A DNA stretch of 42,540 bases from Oscillospiraceae bacterium (GCA_015067485.1 SVMJ01000011.1:1-42540), one strand, 5' to 3'. Positions 7,423 to 16,304 are shown, counted from the first letter of the stretch. Numbers and translations: made by a program. The notes: a model not told the origin generated them from the letters alone.

Positions 7423-9665
7423 AAAAACGCATTGTAGCTCTGCTTCTCGTTCTCTCAATGCTTCTTTCTGCCGCGTTTGCAATGACGCCGATGAAAGAGA
7501 TCCAATACGTTGCTCCGTATCTCACCGGGCTTGAAAAAATCGCCGCGCGTGTGGAAAAAGAAGTTCTGCGATCGGATAATATGCAAACCCTGCTCAACCT
7601 TTATAGCGAAATGCAGGAAGAATTCGAGCGTATCTATACCATGCAGGCGATCGCGACATTGCGCCAAATGCAGAATGCGACCAGTAAGTATTATGCGGAG
7701 CAGTACACCCATAGCAGTCAGATGTATTCGGAAGCGTATGAACTGGTGCGGGAGACCCTTGTGTGTATGGTGGAATCAGAATATGAACCGAGATTCCGCA
7801 AACTCTGGGGCGACGAAACCGTAGATGCGCTGTTGGAGTCGCAAGCCATCGACGAAGAAGAACAGGCGATCTATGCCGAACTTGCACAAAAACGCGAACG
7901 GTACCGTGCGCTTTCGCTTGAACCGATGGCAACGATCGACGGAAAGCAGTATTTCATGGACGAGGTGTCCGAGTTTACATTGCGTCGTCGGATCTATGAC
8001 CAATGGGCGCGGGATTTGGGTCAAATTTATATCGATATTGTAGGTCTTTGCAAAAAACTGGATAAAAATTACTTCCTGCTGACTTATCAGGCGTATAACC
8101 GCAGTTATACTCCGGTGGATGCGGCAGTTTTTGAAGAGACGGTCGCAGCGTCGTTTGCAAAAGTATATGAAAAAGTGGAAAACAGTGTTGCGTTTGGCGA
8201 AAGCGACCTCATATGGGACGACAGAATGGAAGACTTGTTTGATATTGCTGCACAGGGGTTTGCGTCTGTTGATGAGAGTTTGGTTGCGTCTTACGACTTG
8301 ATGAAGAAAAACAGACTCTTTGACGTGGAGTATAGTGAAACCAAGTCGAGCGGGGCATTTACCGTTGCATTTCCGTCTTACGAGAGTGTGTTTCTCTATG
8401 TTCAACCGACCGACGAGATCAGCGCGCTGACTTCGTTTTATCATGAATTTGGACACTTCAATCAAATGCGGCAAGGGAATCTGCACGTGTACTGGCCCGG
8501 GGAACAGGCGGATCTTGATTCGGCAGAAGTTACATCACAGGCACTTCCACTTCTGATGTCCGATCAGGTGGATGACCTGTTCGGCGAGAAAGTGGGCGAA
8601 GTGTTCACAAAAGAAGCGCTCATCAACACGCTCTTTGCCATCCCGTCCGCTTGCGCGATCGATGCATTTGAACAGTTCGCGTTCAGCACAGAAAATCTCA
8701 CATACGAAGCACTTTGCCGAAAGTTCGATGAACTCTGTAAAACCTATCGTCTTCCGTGGAACGGACAGACTTGGCCGCAAATTCAGCACATTTACAACGC
8801 GCCAGGGTACTACATCAGTTATGCGGTGAGCGCAACCAGCGCGATCGAAGTATGGCTCAAGTATTTGGAAAATGAAACGCTCGGGATCGGGACTTATCTT
8901 GCCGCGGTGGATGCGTGCGAAAGCGGATACCGCGCAGTGCTTGCCAAAGCAAACCTGAGAAACCCCTTCTATTCTCCAGACTTGATGGAAGAGATTTCAT
9001 CTGCTGCGGAGAAAACATTCAGGGTCATGGTGGATACTTACGACCATTGGGCGGAAGAATCCGTCGACCGCTTCGTCCGTTCGGGACTTACAAGTGGCTA
9101 TCGCGCAAGCGACGGAAAAACCTATTTCCGACCCGATCAGAACATCACCCGTGCCGAGTTTGTCAAACTCCTGTACGGCATCTGCACCGATGAAGAATTA
9201 TCGGAAGAATCCACACAGTTTACCGATGTCGAACAGGGTACGTGGTATGCTCGTTACGTCGCGTGGGCATCCCGCGAAGGTTTGGTCAAAGGTGTGAGTG
9301 AAACCGAATTTCGCCCCGATGACACCATCACGCGGCAGGATATGGCTGTGATGCTGTATCGCTATCTCTCGTGGCGTAAAAAATCCGTTTCCAATACGGG
9401 TGAAGTTGCGATCGCAGACAAAGGAGAAATCTCTCCGTATGCAAGAGATGCCGTGGCAACGCTCTACCGCGCGAAGATCTTAAAAGGATTTCCGAATGGT
9501 GCGTTTGCGCCCCGTGATACCGTTACACGCGCTGCGGCAATCACTGCGATTTGCGGAGCGTATGACTATATCGGAGAAAGTGTAGATATGCCGGAAGAAG
9601 AGAAGGGATACGCTGTCATGCCCGCTTTTATGCCGGCGCAACTGCTTGTTCCGACTGTACAATAG
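7419..9665 (+). CDS. Secreted M3-like zinc metallopeptidase with three SLH domains
   Basis: A 748-residue surface protein. Residues 1-21 are a signal peptide (KKR, hydrophobic core, AFA cleavage site). The body (about 30-540) resembles M3 oligoendopeptidases, with the zinc site H342-E-F-G-H346 and a likely third ligand E370 in SAEVTSQ. Three S-layer homology domains follow (about 547-590, 600-650 and 660-715), each with the FxDV/WYA and FRPDxxITR pattern, which would fix the enzyme to the cell wall. M3 enzymes are mostly cytoplasmic, so a wall-anchored one is uncommon and suggests peptide processing outside the cell. The start overlaps the YibE/F stop (ATGA) and a terminator follows. Confidence 0.88.
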   Translation: MKKRIVALLLVLSMLLSAAFAMTPMKEIQYVAPYLTGLEKIAARVEKEVLRSDNMQTLLNLYSEMQEEFERIYTMQAIATLRQMQNATSKYYAEQYTHSSQMYSEAYELVRETLVCMVESEYEPRFRKLWGDETVDALLESQAIDEEEQAIYAELAQKRERYRALSLEPMATIDGKQYFMDEVSEFTLRRRIYDQWARDLGQIYIDIVGLCKKLDKNYFLLTYQAYNRSYTPVDAAVFEETVAASFAKVYEKVENSVAFGESDLIWDDRMEDLFDIAAQGFASVDESLVASYDLMKKNRLFDVEYSETKSSGAFTVAFPSYESVFLYVQPTDEISALTSFYHEFGHFNQMRQGNLHVYWPGEQADLDSAEVTSQALPLLMSDQVDDLFGEKVGEVFTKEALINTLFAIPSACAIDAFEQFAFSTENLTYEALCRKFDELCKTYRLPWNGQTWPQIQHIYNAPGYYISYAVSATSAIEVWLKYLENETLGIGTYLAAVDACESGYRAVLAKANLRNPFYSPDLMEEISSAAEKTFRVMVDTYDHWAEESVDRFVRSGLTSGYRASDGKTYFRPDQNITRAEFVKLLYGICTDEELSEESTQFTDVEQGTWYARYVAWASREGLVKGVSETEFRPDDTITRQDMAVMLYRYLSWRKKSVSNTGEVAIADKGEISPYARDAVATLYRAKILKGFPNGAFAPRDTVTRAAAITAICGAYDYIGESVDMPEEEKGYAVMPAFMPAQLLVPTVQ

Positions 9666-9669
9666 AAAA

Positions 9670-9700
9670 AACGACCGTGTTACAGGCACGGTCGTTCTCC
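9670..9700 (+). terminator. Intrinsic terminator of the 1856-9665 operon
   Basis: Stem ACGACCGTG (9671-9679) with CACGGTCGT (9687-9695), loop TTACAGG, then TCTCCTTT. It lies 5 bases past the peptidase stop. Confidence 0.85.
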
Positions 9701-9720
9701 TTTGAGAAAGAAGTGGTAAA

Positions 9721-10350
9721 GTGAAACGAAAGAGAGTCCGTTTGCGTCCGCTCGGCTGGTTTTTGTTTGTCGTGCTTCCGCTCATTTTGATTCTCATGAT
9801 CTTCCGCGCTTGCGGAAGGGATGCGGTGGAAATCACAGACGCACTAGGTGTCCCCGTGCGTACCATGTATGTCGCGGAAGACAATATCGCGCGTCCGGGA
9901 ATCAAGCGCGATATCAAATATATCGTCCTGCATGAAACGGGAAACACGAGCCGTGGCGCGGATGCGAAAAAGCACGCGCTTTATCTGTGCTACACCAATG
10001 AAACCAGTACATCCTGGCACTACACGGTGGATGACAAACGCATCTACCATCACATCCCCGACGATGAAGTGGCATGGCACGCGAGCGACCGATTGGAATC
10101 CACGGGCGGAAACCGAAACGGCATCGGGGTAGAATTGTGCGTAAATGAAGACGGTGATTTTGAAACCACATTCGACAATGCGGCGCGCCTTACCGCCTGT
10201 CTTTTGGAATCATATCGGTTGGATACTGACGATATCAAACAACACGCGGATTTCACCAACAAAAACTGTCCGCAAAGCATTCGTGACGAAAATCGTATGG
10301 ACGAATTTCGCGAAAAAGTCAAATATTATCAGAAAGAGATCCGTGAGTAA
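9721..10350 (+). CDS. Membrane-anchored N-acetylmuramoyl-L-alanine amidase (Amidase_2)
   Basis: A 209-residue peptidoglycan hydrolase that cuts the bond between N-acetylmuramic acid and L-alanine outside the membrane. A basic N-terminus and hydrophobic segment (about 11-29) act as signal anchor. The amidase_2 domain (about 60-195) has the zinc ligands H71 (IVLHETGN), H175 and C183 (HADFTNKNCP), with SWHYTVDD and VAWHA motifs. It starts with GTG, and the upstream ribosome site (AAGTGG) is weak; no in-frame ATG precedes the hydrophobic segment. The product resembles germination or lysis amidases; no promoter of its own was recognised. Confidence 0.9.
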   Translation: MKRKRVRLRPLGWFLFVVLPLILILMIFRACGRDAVEITDALGVPVRTMYVAEDNIARPGIKRDIKYIVLHETGNTSRGADAKKHALYLCYTNETSTSWHYTVDDKRIYHHIPDDEVAWHASDRLESTGGNRNGIGVELCVNEDGDFETTFDNAARLTACLLESYRLDTDDIKQHADFTNKNCPQSIRDENRMDEFREKVKYYQKEIRE

Positions 10351-10368
10351 ATCGCGGATCTCTTTTTT
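10333..10368 (+). terminator. Intrinsic terminator of the amidase gene
   Basis: Stem AAAGAGATCCG (10333-10343) with CGGATCTCTTT (10355-10365), then more T. The left arm lies within the last codons of the amidase, whose stop is in the loop. Confidence 0.85.
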
Positions 10369-10389
10369 AACAAAATGTTAAAAATTAGA

Positions 10390-10418
10390 TGGACAAACCG
10401 ATAGGGGTGTTGTATAAT
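10390..10418 (+). promoter_or_regulatory. Promoter of uraA-upp
   Basis: TGGACA (10390-10395), 17-base spacer, TATAAT (10413-10418). The predicted transcript begins near 10425. Confidence 0.8.
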
Positions 10419-10430
10419 GTTTACAGAGAA

Positions 10431-10448
10431 TTTGGGGAAGTCCCCAAA
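10431..10448 (+). promoter_or_regulatory. 5'-leader hairpin of uraA mRNA
   Basis: TTTGGGG (10431-10437), loop AAGT, CCCCAAA (10442-10448). It begins about six bases after the predicted transcription start. The leader is too short for a classical PyrR attenuator. It may protect the 5' end or be a protein site. Confidence 0.5.
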
Positions 10449-10472
10449 AAAGATATGAAAGGCGTGTTACCA

Positions 10473-11789
10473 ATGAAAAAGTTAACCGGCAAAGATTTTA
10501 TCCTTGGTTTCCAGCACATGTTTGCGATGTTTGGCGCAACTGTTCTCGTCCCGCTTCTCACGGGTCTTGACATTGCGACCACTCTGCTCATGGCAGGGCT
10601 TGGCACCTTGCTCTTCCATTTTATCACCGGTGGTAAGGTTCCGGCATTTCTCGGTTCTTCCTTCGCATTCCTGGGCGGCTATGCCGCAATCGCACCGATG
10701 ATCGACGGCGCGGCAAACCATGAAATGATCCCGTATGCATCGCTTGGTGTTGTGTTCGCAGGTCTCCTGTACCTGGTGCTCGCACTGCTCTTTAAGCTCT
10801 TCGGCGCCAAGCGCGTGATGAAGTTCTTCCCGCCCGTTGTCACCGGTCCGATCATCATTGCAATCGGTCTCATCCTGGCACCGAGTGCAATCGACAACTG
10901 TAAGACCAACTGGTGGATTGCAATCGTTGCGTTCCTGACCATCGTCATTTGTAACATTTGGGGCAAAGGCATGATCAAGATCGTTCCGATCCTCATCGGC
11001 ATCGGCGTTTCCTGTGCGCTGGCTGTTGTTCTTCAGCTGTGCGGCATTGAAGTATTCGACCCGACAAAGATCCAGGCACTCAAAGACGCGGCTTGGCTCG
11101 GCTTCCCGATTCGTTGGGACCACACCGTGTTTGTCGTGAGTGATATGTCCAAGGCGATTTCCGCCATCATTGCAATCGTTCCGATCGCCCTTGCTGCTAT
11201 GATGGAGCACATCGGTGACATCTCTGCAATCAGTTCTACCGTCGGCAAGAACTTCATTGCAAACCCGGGTATGCACCGCACCCTGACCGGTGACGGTCTT
11301 GCAACTTCGCTTTCCGCTCTGTTCGGTGGTCCGGCAAACACCACCTACGGCGAAAACACCGGTGTTTTGGCACTTACCAAAGTGTATGACCCGCGCGTCA
11401 TCCGCCTTGCAGCTGTGTTTGCAGTGATCCTGTCCTTCTCTCCGAAGGTAGCGGCACTCATCAATCTCATCCCGGCAGCAGTTATCGGCGGCATCTCGCT
11501 CATCCTGTACGGTATGATCTCTGCAATCGGTGCAAGAAACTTGGTCGAAAACAAGGTGGACCTGTCCATCAGCCGTAACATCATCATCGCGGCAACCATC
11601 TTGGTCTCCGCTCTTGGCTTCAACTCCATCGGCGGCATCTCCTTCCAGGTCTTCGGCACCACCGTTACCTTGACCGGTTTGGCACTTGCAGCTCTGCTTG
11701 GTATCGTGATGAACGCGATCCTTCCGGGCAAGGACTATGACTTCAAAGAAGAAGACGAAGGCGACAAAAGCGTAGATTTCAAACTGTAA
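10473..11789 (+). CDS. uraA: Uracil permease (NCS2 family)
   Basis: A 438-residue inner-membrane proton symporter for uracil of the nucleobase:cation symporter-2 family, with about 12-14 hydrophobic helices. The N-terminal [20 protein letters not shown] and the central [19 protein letters not shown] are family hallmarks. I choose the ATG at 10473 (MKKLTGKDF), with GAAAGG 10 bases upstream; an earlier in-frame ATG at 10455 has no ribosome site, and the still earlier one lies in the promoter. It is co-transcribed with upp, which traps imported uracil as UMP, so together they form a pyrimidine salvage unit. Confidence 0.95.
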   Translation: MKKLTGKDFILGFQHMFAMFGATVLVPLLTGLDIATTLLMAGLGTLLFHFITGGKVPAFLGSSFAFLGGYAAIAPMIDGAANHEMIPYASLGVVFAGLLYLVLALLFKLFGAKRVMKFFPPVVTGPIIIAIGLILAPSAIDNCKTNWWIAIVAFLTIVICNIWGKGMIKIVPILIGIGVSCALAVVLQLCGIEVFDPTKIQALKDAAWLGFPIRWDHTVFVVSDMSKAISAIIAIVPIALAAMMEHIGDISAISSTVGKNFIANPGMHRTLTGDGLATSLSALFGGPANTTYGENTGVLALTKVYDPRVIRLAAVFAVILSFSPKVAALINLIPAAVIGGISLILYGMISAIGARNLVENKVDLSISRNIIIAATILVSALGFNSIGGISFQVFGTTVTLTGLALAALLGIVMNAILPGKDYDFKEEDEGDKSVDFKL

Positions 11790-11808
11790 AGAAAAGAGTG
11801 ACTGTAAC

Positions 11809-12435
11809 ATGAGCAAATTATTTGTGATGGATCATCCGCTCATCGCGCATAAGATTTCCATGATTCGCGATGTCAACACTTCGGTGAAAGACTTCCGTGA
11901 ACTGGTAAACGAAGTTGCGCTCCTGATGGGCTACGAAGCAACGAAGGACTTGGAACTCACCAAGACCAAGGTGCAAACCCCGCTTGCGGAAACCGTGGGC
12001 AACGTGATCGAAAAACAGGTCGCATTGGTTCCGATTTTGCGTGCGGGTCTCGGCATGGTCGATGCGCTGATGAGTTTGATCCCGGCGGCAAAAGTCGGAC
12101 ACATCGGGCTCTATCGCGATCATGAGACCCTGCAGCCGGTCGAGTACTACTGCAAACTCCCGACCGATATCGAAAAGCGCCAGGTGCTGGTGCTGGACCC
12201 GATGCTCGCAACCGGCGGCAGTGCCGCAGCGGCGATCGATTTCATCAAACAGCGCGGTGCAAAGAAGATCAAACTCATGTGTATCATCGGCGCACCCGAA
12301 GGTGTTGCAGTCGTTCAGAAAGCACATCCGGATGTCGACATCTACGTCGCGGCATTGGATGAAGGTCTCAACGAGCACGGTTATATCGTCCCGGGTCTCG
12401 GCGACGCAGGCGACCGTCTCTTTGGCACTATGTAA
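11809..12435 (+). CDS. upp: Uracil phosphoribosyltransferase
   Basis: Upp converts uracil and PRPP to UMP in the cytoplasm. The 208-residue length is standard. The PRPP-binding loop [19 protein letters not shown] is near residues 124-142, and the uracil-binding end [17 protein letters not shown] is complete. The gene follows uraA by 19 bases with an AAAAGAG ribosome site. Transport and salvage are thus made from one message. Confidence 0.97.
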   Translation: MSKLFVMDHPLIAHKISMIRDVNTSVKDFRELVNEVALLMGYEATKDLELTKTKVQTPLAETVGNVIEKQVALVPILRAGLGMVDALMSLIPAAKVGHIGLYRDHETLQPVEYYCKLPTDIEKRQVLVLDPMLATGGSAAAAIDFIKQRGAKKIKLMCIIGAPEGVAVVQKAHPDVDIYVAALDEGLNEHGYIVPGLGDAGDRLFGTM

Positions 12436-12444
12436 CAGACAAAT

Positions 12445-12484
12445 AAAAAGACCTTGCTTGATTTCTAAGCAAGGTCTTTTTTTG
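12445..12484. terminator. Bidirectional terminator between upp and dat
   Basis: Stem AAAAAGACCTTGCTT (12445-12459) with AAGCAAGGTCTTTTT (12467-12481), loop GATTTCT. A-rich and T-rich ends suit both convergent genes. Confidence 0.9.
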
Positions 12485-12487
12485 TGC

Positions 12488-13375
12488 TTATTTACTTGTT
12501 TTCGTCATATAGTCATATACGAGTGCATCCTGGATTTTCTTCAAAAGTTCGGGCGATTTTCCACCCACAGCCACACCGTCAATGTGCGTCGCGCGCACGC
12601 AGAAGTTCGAGCTGGATGTGAGAATGATCTCGTCCGCATCCAACAAGAATTCAAGCGAAAACGGATTTTCGTTGACCGCGATGTTCAGCGCGTTACACGC
12701 AGAAATCAGATTTCTTCTCGCGATGCCGGGCAGAATCAGATTGTCCAGCGGCGCGGTGTGGAGAACCCCATCTTTGATACAATGGATGTTTGCGTGGGAA
12801 CCTTCGGTTACGCGGTTTTTGATCCCGTTCGCTTCGCTACGGTAGAAGACACATTCGCCCGCACCCGCTTTTTTTGCGGCTTCTGCGGCGAGTACGTTGG
12901 GGAGCAGGCAAAGGGTTTTGATGTTACACATATAAAAGCGGATGTCTTCACGGGTGATGAGCTTGTCCGTGCGATACACGTCGGCGAGTTTTCTTGGTGT
13001 TACGGTGACCCAAAGAGATGCCTTGGCGTTTTCGGGGAACACATGGTTTCGCGGAATGTTTGCTCCGCGGGTGATCTGCCAGTACAGGAATGCTTCGTGG
13101 TTGGTCTCAGACGTGTCCACTTTCAAGACAAGGTCAGAGAGAAGCGTTTTCAACTCGTCTTTGGTATAGGGGATTTCGATTTCGATGAAAGAAGCCGAAC
13201 GGTAGAAGCGGTCGATGTGCTCATCCAAACAGTAGATGACCCCGTTTCGTACCGCGGTCGCTTCATAAACCCCGTCGCCGAACCAGCAGACGCGGTCGGT
13301 CATCGGAACAGTCATGTTTTCAATGAGATCGTATTTCCCGTTGTAGTAGCCAAGGTCTTTCAGTAATTTCCCCAT
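12488..13375 (-). CDS. dat: D-amino-acid transaminase (class IV aminotransferase)
   Basis: A 295-residue fold-type IV PLP enzyme, probably exchanging amino groups between D-alanine, D-glutamate and 2-oxoacids to supply peptidoglycan precursors. The Schiff-base lysine is K153 (NIKTLCLLPN) and the phosphate-side glutamate is E191 (VTEGSHAN). The PRNH segment (R109, H111) matches the Arg-x-His pair that binds the carboxylate in Bacillus D-amino-acid transaminase, which favours D- over branched-chain specificity. ATG at 13375 follows GAGGTG; the frame continues upstream only through the hairpin array. No clear promoter is seen between it and the array. Confidence 0.87.
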   Translation of the reverse strand: MGKLLKDLGYYNGKYDLIENMTVPMTDRVCWFGDGVYEATAVRNGVIYCLDEHIDRFYRSASFIEIEIPYTKDELKTLLSDLVLKVDTSETNHEAFLYWQITRGANIPRNHVFPENAKASLWVTVTPRKLADVYRTDKLITREDIRFYMCNIKTLCLLPNVLAAEAAKKAGAGECVFYRSEANGIKNRVTEGSHANIHCIKDGVLHTAPLDNLILPGIARRNLISACNALNIAVNENPFSLEFLLDADEIILTSSSNFCVRATHIDGVAVGGKSPELLKKIQDALVYDYMTKTSK

Positions 13376-13402
13376 AATAACACCTCGCAAGAATAATGAT
13401 GG

Positions 13403-13497
13403 ATCGACTTCGTCGATATGATGTATTGCACTTTGCGCAATATGATATAAATTCGCTTCGCGCATTTATGATGCGATGTTTGCCAAAGGCAAACATC
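13403..13497. repeat. Intergenic array of four hairpins with ATATGAT linkers
   Basis: Four stem-loops in a row: 13403-13408 with 13412-13417, 13424-13429 with 13437-13442, 13449-13456 with 13460-13467, and 13475-13484 with 13488-13497 (10 perfect pairs, loop AAA). The linkers are ATATGATG, TGATAT and ATGATGC. It shares the CGATATG core and style with the array at 1576-1780, and a GTTTGC/GCAAAC stem occurs in both. It lies upstream of dat, so it may be part of its leader. Confidence 0.7.
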
Positions 13498-13501
13498 ATT
13501 G

Positions 13502-13533
13502 AAAAAAGCACTTGCGTTTGCAAGTGCTTTTTT
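13502..13533. terminator. Terminator after tRNA-Ser
   Basis: Stem AAAAAAGCACTTGC (13502-13515) with GCAAGTGCTTTTTT (13520-13533), loop GTTT. It lies two bases past the tRNA CCA end on the reverse strand and works in either direction. Confidence 0.9.
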
Positions 13534-13535
13534 CA

Positions 13536-13627
13536 TGGCGGAGAAGGGGAGATTCGAACTCCCGCGCCGCTTTCACGACCTACACCCTTAGCAGGGGCGC
13601 CTCTTCGGCCAACTTGAGTACTTCTCC
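13536..13627 (-). tRNA. tRNA-Ser (anticodon GCU)
   Basis: A 92-base class II tRNA on the reverse strand. The acceptor GGAGAAG (13621-13627) pairs with CTTCTCC (13540-13546), followed by a G discriminator and an encoded CCA. The anticodon loop CTGCTAA gives GCU, reading AGC and AGU. A long variable arm and a GTTCGAATC T-arm are present. Confidence 0.95.
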
Positions 13628-13676
13628 GGGTCGAATATACGATGACTCCCCCGTAGCGGAATCAAACGCAAACCAT

Positions 13677-13705
13677 ATTATACTTGATTTTAGACCAATC
13701 GTCAA
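13677..13705 (-). promoter_or_regulatory. Promoter of tRNA-Ser
   Basis: Reverse-strand TTGACG (13700-13705), 17-base spacer, TATAAT (13677-13682). It implies a 5' leader of about 40 bases that RNase P would remove. Confidence 0.85.
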
Positions 13706-13723
13706 GTGGAATTTTCAGAAAAG

Positions 13724-14494
13724 TTAAATCTGACGGACGGTATAGCAAATGCCGACCACGACCAAGTATCCGACCAAACCGAATGCCGCGAAATAGAGCA
13801 CCGCGGTCCCAAAGGCAGCTGCTACATTGACCGCTGCCAGCACCAATGCGTAAGTGACGTACAACAGCGCATAAAGTGCTTTGGAATCGAAGAAATTTAC
13901 ACCAAACAACTTGCCACTGCTCACCTGCGCGATCGCGGTGAGAATGATAGCAGCGATCAACGCAATCGATGCAAGGGTGTTGCAGACGTAGAACAGGACG
14001 GGATAGAGACCGTTGGTCTTGAGGACAGCCAGCACCCAGACTGCGATTGCACCCAGACAGGAAACCATTGCAATTACAAAGAAATCACGCGGATAAGAAT
14101 AGAAGATGATGTAAAGGACTGCGACTGCCGGAATCAAAACATAAAGGAAAGTGAGCATTCCTTTGTTGAACGAGAACGAGAGCAGTGCTGCGCACAGTGT
14201 GCAGAAACCGAATACAAATGCGAAGTGTTTGCCGGTGATCAAACGGAACGAAGTGTCAACACCCTTTGCTTTTGCGACGATCGCCCAAATGATGCAGAGC
14301 ACGGTGAGTACAGCAAATGCTGCGGTGATATACGGCATTGCAGTAAATGCGGAAACGTAAGAGTCCGCACGGCTCATCATACGGCTAACATTCATAAGTC
14401 CCAGAATCAAGAGAAATGCGAGCGTGAACACACACAACAACTTATTGACCACATAGTCTTGTGCACGCTTGTCAGAACGATTTGCCTTACTCAA
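13724..14494 (-). CDS. Unassigned polytopic membrane protein
   Basis: I do not recognise a family for this 256-residue protein. It has a short basic N-terminus (SKANRSDKRAQDYVVNK) and about seven to eight hydrophobic helices spread over the rest, with no long soluble domain. The frame begins at TTG (14494), nine bases after GGGAG; no in-frame ATG precedes the first helix, so TTG seems the true start. It lies 18 bases past rsmE and probably shares its message. A link to rRNA or ribosome modification is not implied by sequence. Confidence 0.75.
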   Translation of the reverse strand: MSKANRSDKRAQDYVVNKLLCVFTLAFLLILGLMNVSRMMSRADSYVSAFTAMPYITAAFAVLTVLCIIWAIVAKAKGVDTSFRLITGKHFAFVFGFCTLCAALLSFSFNKGMLTFLYVLIPAVAVLYIIFYSYPRDFFVIAMVSCLGAIAVWVLAVLKTNGLYPVLFYVCNTLASIALIAAIILTAIAQVSSGKLFGVNFFDSKALYALLYVTYALVLAAVNVAAAFGTAVLYFAAFGLVGYLVVVGICYTVRQI

Positions 14495-14512
14495 CAGAAG
14501 TCACTCCCATTT

Positions 14513-15247
14513 TTATAATTCGCCCGCGTGGTAAAAAATTGCAGACAGCACACACGCAGGAGCAGTTTCACAACGTAGGATGCGTTTTCCGAGTGTTACC
14601 GAATGGAGACCTGCCGCCATTGCGGCTTCCGCTTCCTCAGGGGCAAAGCCACCCTCGGAGCCGATGACGACCGAGATACCGTCGCAAAAACGCGACTCCA
14701 AAACACAGCGCAAAGACTGAGTCCGCTCCGCTTCATAACAAAGGATGGGGAGCGGATACTGTGCGGCGGTCTGGCACATTTCCGAAAAGGAAATGGGTGC
14801 ATACACTTGCGGGATGATCCCGCGACCGCACTGCTTTGCTGCTTCTGCGGCGATGCGGGAAAGACGCTCGGTTTTCCGCGTCGCATCAGACGTCGACCAT
14901 TTTGCGACGCAGTATTTAGACGAGAATAAATGGATGTCGTATACGCCGAGTTCCACCGCTTTTTGCACGATGTAGTCGAGTTTGTCGCCTTTGGAAAGAG
15001 CAACGAAGAGTGAAACTTTCACGCTCGGCTCCGCAACCGTTGGGGAAGAGAAGCAAATTTTGAGCGATACTTGCTCGGGCGAGAGACTCAAAATCTCGCA
15101 AGCATAGTCAATCCCTGCGGTATCGCACACGGTGATTTCATCACCCACACGCATCCGAAGGACACGGGCGATGTGCTGTGCGTCTGCGCCGAAAATCGAA
15201 ATCTGATCTTCTGACACCGCATCGGGCGTGACAAAGAATCTTGGCAT
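14513..15247 (-). CDS. rsmE: 16S rRNA (uracil-1498-N3)-methyltransferase
   Basis: RsmE methylates N3 of U1498 in helix 44 of 16S rRNA using S-adenosylmethionine. The product is about 244 residues: an N-terminal PUA-like RNA-binding domain (MPRFFV, HIARVLRMRVGDEI) and a C-terminal SPOUT knot with VVIGSEGGFAPEEAEAA and LGKRILRCETA, the SAM-binding loops. I start at the ATG giving MPRFF (15247); an ATG at 15259 is also possible, while the TTG at 15268 is less likely. It follows prmA, a frequent pairing, and also has its own promoter. Confidence 0.95.
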   Translation of the reverse strand: MPRFFVTPDAVSEDQISIFGADAQHIARVLRMRVGDEITVCDTAGIDYACEILSLSPEQVSLKICFSSPTVAEPSVKVSLFVALSKGDKLDYIVQKAVELGVYDIHLFSSKYCVAKWSTSDATRKTERLSRIAAEAAKQCGRGIIPQVYAPISFSEMCQTAAQYPLPILCYEAERTQSLRCVLESRFCDGISVVIGSEGGFAPEEAEAAMAAGLHSVTLGKRILRCETAPACVLSAIFYHAGEL

Positions 15248-15285
15248 ATTACCACTCATTTCTGTCAAAAAAACACTACTGGTTT

Positions 15286-15314
15286 ATTTTAACAAAAAAA
15301 TCCGCGTTTGTCCA
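15286..15314 (-). promoter_or_regulatory. Promoter between prmA and rsmE
   Basis: Reverse-strand TGGACA (15309-15314), 17-base spacer, TAAAAT (15286-15291), in the 91-base gap after prmA. It would give rsmE a start independent of prmA. Confidence 0.55.
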
Positions 15315-15338
15315 TAGTATCACCCAAAAGGAACCAAA

Positions 15339-16304
15339 TTATTTTTTTCGGCAGATGACAGCACCCCAGTCGTTTTTCTCGTGGACCGAGACGATGCGGA
15401 AATTTTCTTCCAGTGCACCGCGCACTTCGTCCAGGCGAGGCAGAATGATGCCGGATGCCACAAAAACACCGTCGTCTTTGATGAAATTCTTTGCAAGGGG
15501 TGCGAGCGGAATGATGACATCCGCAACAATGTTTGCAACCACCAGATCAAAACGTTTTTCGGAAAACTGCATTTGCAATGCAGTATCGGTTAAAATATTA
15601 CCTGCAAACGCGGTGTAGCGGTCCACGTTGTTTTTTCTCGCGTTTTCCAGCGCGATGTCGACCGCATTCGGGTCAATGTCCATCGCGACCGTATCGCCTG
15701 CGCCGAGAAGACGTGCAATGATGGAAAGAATACCGCTTCCGCAACCTAAGTCCAAAACGGTTGCCTCAGGCTTTAAGTAGCGCTCAATCGCTTCAATACA
15801 AAGTTGGGTGGTATGGTGCGAACCCGTCCCGAAACTCATGCCCGGGTTGATGGTGAACACCACACGGTCGGTTTCTTCCGCAATCGGTTCCCATTCGGGC
15901 TGGATGAGGATCTTGTCGCCAACCTTGAGCGGATGGAAATACTGCTTCCAATTTTCTGCCCAGTCTTCTTCCTGCAGGGTGTTGAGTTCCAAAGTGAGCG
16001 CACCGAAGTGACCGTCGGTATCGGCATCTTTGAGTGCAGAAAGTTCATCACGCACCATGGCGAGTTGCTCATGCCCCGCTGCATTTTGGGTAACATAGAG
16101 TTTGACCTTAGTGGTGTCCGAAGATTTTTCACGCATCAAGTCTTCGTCCACATAATCCCACGCCGCGCGGTTCTCTTCCAAAAAGGTGAGAAAATCATCT
16201 TTATCTTCAATTTCAAAACCGTTGATACCAATCGTCATCAGCCGACCGCAGACAGGCTCGATGCCTTCCGCGGTGGTGAGGATGGCCGCTTGAATCCATT
16301 CCAT
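15339..16304 (-). CDS. prmA: Ribosomal protein L11 methyltransferase
   Basis: PrmA trimethylates lysines and the N-terminus of ribosomal protein L11 with S-adenosylmethionine. The 321-residue protein has an N-terminal substrate-recognition domain and a C-terminal class I methyltransferase with DLGCGSGILSI (motif I), DIDPNAVD, and the NIVADVIIPL segment. The NPGMSFGTGSHHTT block before motif I is typical of PrmA. TAGGAGG lies 8 bases before the ATG. First gene of a leftward unit with rsmE and the membrane protein. Confidence 0.96.
   Translation of the reverse strand: MEWIQAAILTTAEGIEPVCGRLMTIGINGFEIEDKDDFLTFLEENRAAWDYVDEDLMREKSSDTTKVKLYVTQNAAGHEQLAMVRDELSALKDADTDGHFGALTLELNTLQEEDWAENWKQYFHPLKVGDKILIQPEWEPIAEETDRVVFTINPGMSFGTGSHHTTQLCIEAIERYLKPEATVLDLGCGSGILSIIARLLGAGDTVAMDIDPNAVDIALENARKNNVDRYTAFAGNILTDTALQMQFSEKRFDLVVANIVADVIIPLAPLAKNFIKDDGVFVASGIILPRLDEVRGALEENFRIVSVHEKNDWGAVICRKK

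Noticed and set aside
10390-10475. PyrR-type attenuator before uraA.
   Set aside because: The leader is about 48 bases and has only one hairpin, without an antiterminator or T run.
10482-11816. Reverse-strand open frame of over 440 codons.
   Set aside because: It is the antisense of uraA, which has clear family motifs, a promoter and a ribosome site.
13536-13627. tRNA-Ser as an attachment site for an integrated element.
   Set aside because: No integrase, no partial tRNA copy and no foreign gene content was seen on either side.
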